Assembly: GCF_001613305.1 (NCBI RefSeq)
Contig: NZ_BDCC01000069.1
Location: forward strand, 1-64,000
Origin: Nocardia vaccinii NBRC 15922
GTDB lineage: Bacteria > Actinomycetota > Actinomycetes > Mycobacteriales > Mycobacteriaceae
Direction of reading: 5' to 3'
DNA length: 64,000 nucleotides
Positions 60,817 to 64,000 of the stretch are shown piece after piece; positions within the stretch are counted from its first letter, which is position 1; each line of letters starts with the position of its first letter. Both the position numbers and the translations under genes were made by a program. The notes below the pieces were generated by a model. It saw only the letters and a list, made by a program, of their open reading frames with translations, made no database searches and was not told where the DNA came from.

Positions 60817-61584
60817 CGGCTCATATCTGCGGCGAACCGCGTCTGCCGCCGAGTGCGGGCCCGCGCGCCGATCGGCTGACCGACCCGGGCCCGGCGACCT
60901 CAGCGGGCATAACCGGAAGACAGCACCACCGCGGTGATCCGCCGAGCCGATGAGCATCGGCACGCGTCGAGAATCAGCGGCAACTCGAGCAGATGTTCAG
61001 CAACTGGTTCGGATCCAGTTCGCCGAATGCGCGATTCACACCGGCACCATCCGGCCGGCGCAGGTGTTCGGCACCGAGTAGCGCGAGGCCTCGGCCGGCA
61101 ACTGCGCGGTCATCCGGTGCCTCGCAGCGCCTTTCAGTTCTGGGCACTGTCGAGCCGCGTGGTTCGATCGTCCGTGGACGGGGGATCACCAGCGCGAGAT
61201 ACAGTGCCATGACTCGATCATCGGCAGTCCCGGTGGCCAACCATAGTACCGAAAGTCCCTGCCGCAGTACCCGTTCGAACTCCGCTGGGGCCGAGGTGAC
61301 GTGGGCCGCACTCACCGCACACCGCGATCCTCGAAGCGACTGATCCGAAATCATCCTGCGCAGCAACAGCATCGGGCACTTTGCTGCCTCCTCCGCGGTG
61401 TCGTCCAGTGCCGCAGCGCGGGAGCACTCTTCAATGCTGCCGGGATCGCGATAATTCGGGCGCCCGAGCGACCGGATGAACCGAGAATCCAATCCGCGGT
61501 GGGTGCGAGCGACCGACCACGGCGACAGTGGTCGCCCTGGCAGAGGGGGGCGAGCCGATTCGCAGCAGAGTCGGGGCCGGAAGT
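60817..61584. other. Interval between the hybrid kinase and devS; one weak ORF
   Basis: The minus strand is open from about 61372 (ATG) to 60974 and would give about 132 residues (F-E-R-V-L-R-Q-G-L-S-V-L-W-L-A-T-G, ending L-N-I-C-S-S-C-R). The plus strand is also open over 60993-61343. Neither has a known domain or strong ribosome-binding site, so I leave them uncalled. The part from 61380 to 61580 has nothing I can name. Confidence 0.35.
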
Positions 61585-63303
61585 TCAGCGCAGCGGTGCG
61601 ATCCATCGCAGCCGGGTACCCGGGCCCGTGCTGCCCGGCTTGGTGGCCGGGGTGATCTCGAGTTGCCCGCCGCATTCGGCGGCGCGGGCGGCGAGATTGG
61701 CCATACCGCTGGTTTTCGGGTCCTCCGGCAGGCCCTGACCGTTGTCCTCCACGACGATGCTGACGACCTCGCGGGTGACGTGGACCTCGACACTGAGATC
61801 CCGTGCGCCCGAATGCCGCACAGCGTTGCTGACCGCCTCGCGGACCACCGCCTCGGTGTGCTCGGCGAGGTCGGCGTCCAGCAATGCGAGCGGACCGGCG
61901 ATGCGTATCGTGGTATCGATCGACGTGTCGGCGGTGTGCTGGCGGATCGCCTCGTCTATCCGCTGACGCAGGCGGCCGAGGACGGGTTCGCTGGTCTGCA
62001 GGTCGAAGATGGTCGTACGGATCTCCTGCACCACCTGCTGCAACTCGTCGACCGATTCGGCGATCCGCTGGCGAACCTCGGGTCTGTTGCTACGCGGGAT
62101 CGTGCCCTGCAGGTTCAGGCCAACGGCGAACAGCCGCTGAATGACCTGGTCGTGCAAGTCGCGGGCGATGCGGTCACGATCGGCGAGCACATTCAACTGC
62201 TGCACCTGCTCCCGGGTTGCGGACAGCTGCATGGCCACCGCGGCCTGGCTGGCGAAAGCCATCGCCAGATCGAGGCTGTCGTCGGAGTACGGCGATTCGC
62301 CCGGCCCGCGTGTGGCGACCAGCACGCCGAGGGCCGCCTCCGGCGTGTGTAGCGGGAGCATCAGCATCGGGCCCTCACCGAGCAGTTCCCCGCCCAGTCC
62401 AATCGTGGCCCGCTGCGGGGTTCGGGTACGGAACACCTCTCCGAGATGGCTGTTCACGGTCGTCAATTGGTTCGGAGCCGACAACATCGCCGGTGCGACG
62501 GCGGCGAGGTCGAGACTTGTCACCTTCTCCGCGGGTACATCGGGGTCGGGGTTGATCGCCACGAACGCCCGCTCCGACGAGGTCAGTCCGCGGACGTGTT
62601 CGACCAGATGCCCCAGCACCTCCCGCGATCCGGTACCGGCCAGGAATTCTGTGGTGAAGTCGCGGGTGGCGGAGATCCACGCGTGCCGGGTGCGGGCGGA
62701 TTCGTAGAGGCGGGCGTTGTCGATCGCGACACCGGCCGCGCCCGCCAGCGCCTGCACGACCACCTCGTCATCGTCGGTGAACGGCTGATCGTCGAACTTC
62801 TCGGTGAGGTAGAGGTTGCCGAACACCTCGTCGCGGATACGGATCGGCACGCCGAGGAAAGTGTGCATCGGCGGATGGTTCGGTGGGAAGCCCACCGACG
62901 CCGGGTGTGTGGAAATCCGGTCCAGGCGAATCGGTTTCGGTTCGTCGATGAGGATGCCGAGCACTCCGTGGCCCTGTGGAAGGTCGCCGATGCGAGCACG
63001 CACCTCTTCGTCGATGCCCTCGTGGACGAACTCGACCAGCTCATGACCGTGCCCGCGCACGCCGAGCGCCCCGTAGTGGGCGCCGACGAGGCTGGTCGCG
63101 GTGTGCACGATGGTACGCAGGGTCTGGTCCAGTTCGAGTCCGGAGGTGACGGTGAGCATGGCCTCCATCACACCGTCGATGCGGTCCCGGGCGCTGCTGA
63201 TCTGATCGATCCGGTCGCGGACCTCGTCGAGCAGTTCACGCAACCGCAGCTGTGAGAGTGTTTCACGGACCGAGTACTTGTTCGGATCCGATGACTGCGC
63301 CAT
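61585..63303 (-). CDS. devS: GAF-domain sensor histidine kinase DevS/DosS type
   Basis: 572 residues: two GAF domains (about 55-200 and 220-360), then HisKA_3 with RDRIARDLHDQVIQRLFA (phospho-His about 383) and HATPase (N-A-V-R-H-S-G-A, EDNGQGLP, G-M-A-N-L). The first GAF contains P-N-H-P-P-M-H-T-F-L-G-V-P. His143 is close to the haem-ligand region of M. tuberculosis DevS (His149), so a haem redox/gas sensor is likely. ATG 63303 has AGGGAGG upstream. It is divergent from devR, its probable partner. Confidence 0.92.
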   Translation of the reverse strand: MAQSSDPNKYSVRETLSQLRLRELLDEVRDRIDQISSARDRIDGVMEAMLTVTSGLELDQTLRTIVHTATSLVGAHYGALGVRGHGHELVEFVHEGIDEEVRARIGDLPQGHGVLGILIDEPKPIRLDRISTHPASVGFPPNHPPMHTFLGVPIRIRDEVFGNLYLTEKFDDQPFTDDDEVVVQALAGAAGVAIDNARLYESARTRHAWISATRDFTTEFLAGTGSREVLGHLVEHVRGLTSSERAFVAINPDPDVPAEKVTSLDLAAVAPAMLSAPNQLTTVNSHLGEVFRTRTPQRATIGLGGELLGEGPMLMLPLHTPEAALGVLVATRGPGESPYSDDSLDLAMAFASQAAVAMQLSATREQVQQLNVLADRDRIARDLHDQVIQRLFAVGLNLQGTIPRSNRPEVRQRIAESVDELQQVVQEIRTTIFDLQTSEPVLGRLRQRIDEAIRQHTADTSIDTTIRIAGPLALLDADLAEHTEAVVREAVSNAVRHSGARDLSVEVHVTREVVSIVVEDNGQGLPEDPKTSGMANLAARAAECGGQLEITPATKPGSTGPGTRLRWIAPLR

Positions 63304-63329
63304 GCCCGGCCTCCCTGTTCAACAGCTCC

Positions 63330-63347
63330 CGCAGCCCTTGGGCTGCG
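63330..63347. promoter_or_regulatory. Palindrome CGCAGCCC-TT-GGGCTGCG upstream of devS
   Basis: Perfect 8-bp arms with a 2-bp centre, 27 bp before the devS start. It could be an operator or a 5' UTR hairpin. It does not match the mycobacterial DosR consensus. Confidence 0.4.
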
Positions 63348-63457
63348 CTGGCGGGCTATGGAGGACCAGGGCAGTTTATCCAATGTCCAAGTCGAGCGCG
63401 ATAGCGGGATTCTCGAGTCCAGCAGCTCGACCGCGGCAATTCCGCAATGCCGGCAGC

Positions 63458-63480
63458 GGTAATCGCTGCGAGCGATTACC
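63458..63480. promoter_or_regulatory. Inverted repeat GGTAATCGCT-N3-AGCGATTACC upstream of devR
   Basis: Perfect 10-bp arms with a 3-bp spacer, 36 bp before the devR start in the devS-devR gap. It is a strong operator candidate, perhaps for DevR itself or another regulator. Confidence 0.55.
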
Positions 63481-63516
63481 TTTGTATCGGCACTGGCTGA
63501 ACAAGATTGGATAACC

Positions 63517-64000
63517 ATGACCACGGTCTTCCTCGTCGACGACCACGAAATAGTCCGGCGCGGTCTGATCGAACTGCTCGAGGACGATCCCGAACTGACC
63601 GTCATAGGTGAGGCCGGCGATGTCACTCATGCTCTGGCTCGGATTCCGGCATTGCGCCCCGACGTCGCGGTGCTCGATGTGCGGCTGCCCGACGGCAACG
63701 GCATCGAGCTGTGTCGCGAGTTGTTGTCCAAGGTCGAGGGCCTGCGTTGCCTGATCCTGACCTCCTTCACCGACCAGCAGGCCATGCTCGACGCGATCCT
63801 CGCGGGCGCGAGTGGCTATGCCGTCAAGGACATCAAAGGGATGGAGCTGGCTGAGGCTGTGAAGACGGTCGCTGCGGGACGTTCACTGCTGGACAGCCGG
63901 GCCGCCGCCGTGCTGATGGAACGGCTGCGCCGCAGCACCGAGCCCGACGGCCCCTTGGCCGATCTCACCGAGAAGGAACGCCAACTGCTCGAACTGCTCG
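63517..64000 (+). CDS. devR: NarL/LuxR-type response regulator DevR/DosR, partial (runs off the right edge)
   Basis: 161 codons from ATG 63517 to the window end. The receiver has the acidic pair Asp8/Asp9, phospho-Asp54 in LDVRLPDG, Thr82 and Lys104, the same positions as in DosR. The start of the LuxR HTH is present (L-T-E-K-E-R-Q-L-L-E-L-L). The remaining ~55 residues of DNA-binding domain are beyond the window. It is divergent from devS with a 213-bp gap. The pair probably controls hypoxia or redox responses. Confidence 0.9.
   Translation, partial: MTTVFLVDDHEIVRRGLIELLEDDPELTVIGEAGDVTHALARIPALRPDVAVLDVRLPDGNGIELCRELLSKVEGLRCLILTSFTDQQAMLDAILAGASGYAVKDIKGMELAEAVKTVAAGRSLLDSRAAAVLMERLRRSTEPDGPLADLTEKERQLLELL

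Noticed and set aside
63330..63480. DosR box in the devS-devR gap
   Set aside because: Neither palindrome matches the mycobacterial DosR consensus centred on GGGAC and GTCCC, so I report them only as unassigned repeats.
1..64000. CRISPR arrays, rRNA or tRNA genes
   Set aside because: I saw no regularly spaced repeats with unique spacers and no tRNA or rRNA signature by eye. A covariance-model scan would be needed to exclude a divergent tRNA.

Overview
The window looks like chromosomal DNA from a high-GC actinomycete of the order Mycobacteriales, most likely Nocardia or a close Rhodococcus-like relative. The signs are frequent GTG/TTG starts, a DevS/DevR (DosS/DosR-type) two-component pair, an MCE-type lipoprotein remnant, a mycofactocin-type short-chain dehydrogenase, a DUF222/13E12 gene behind a perfect actinobacterial LexA box, and TPR regulators of the kind common in Nocardia. 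The genus is an inference. I found no rRNA, tRNA or CRISPR.

Layout. (1) 1-4185, minus strand: a compact oxidative operon of FAD amine/amino-acid oxidase, HisC-like aminotransferase, a previously uncalled 43-aa ORF, cytochrome P450 and [3Fe-4S] ferredoxin (cut by the window edge). A 1.9-kb gene-poor gap separates it from a plus-strand AraC regulator (6112-7083). (2) 7.1-9.7 kb: an insertion-sequence pile-up made of an IS3-type remnant, a truncated IS701-type element and a complete IS701-type element. The complete element sits in a CTAG that is also the stop codon of the next gene. Its transposase is split by a -1 frame change at a slippery heptamer. (3) 9.7-23.3 kb, minus strand: an APC permease, then a catabolic cluster with its own hairpin terminator. 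It holds a luciferase-type monooxygenase, flavin reductase, RibBA-like flavin supply protein, aldehyde dehydrogenase, frameshifted FAH-family hydrolase, MmgE/PrpD protein, malate/lactate-type dehydrogenase, a mycofactocin-type SDR with a decayed second copy, and an AcoR-like activator. (4) 23.6-27 kb: a three-gene UxaA (altronate/galactarate dehydratase-like) operon divergent from a LysR regulator.

(5) 27.3-34 kb: a secreted glycine-rich protein, a VOC gene cut by an IS66-type element with a clean 8-bp target duplication, a SnoaL-like protein and a second APC permease. (6) 34.2-46.5 kb: a tidy seven-gene minus-strand operon of Baeyer-Villiger monooxygenase, aldehyde dehydrogenase, FAH-family hydrolase, ferredoxin/flavodoxin reductase, flavodoxin, P450 and an FAD/Fe-S oxidase ending at a strong terminator. 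A LysR gene and a divergent 2-hydroxyacid dehydrogenase lie at its head. The P450 has Asn in place of the I-helix Thr and a flavodoxin partner, as in P450cin, so the operon probably degrades a cyclic terpenoid or similar alicyclic ketone. (7) 46.6-58.4 kb: a remnant-rich zone with truncated phosphotransferase, two TPR regulators joined head to head without their HTH domains, truncated creatininase, MCE and FAH genes, a 125-bp repeat pair, a PucR regulator, an AceE/transketolase-like enzyme and an SOS-box DUF222 fragment. (8) 58.4-64 kb: a hybrid histidine kinase, DevS and DevR (cut by the window end).

How it fits together: most of the window is accessory catabolism. Two oxygenase-centred operons each carry redox partners, aldehyde dehydrogenase and FAH-type hydrolase, with local regulators and transporters, interrupted by mobile elements and decayed genes.
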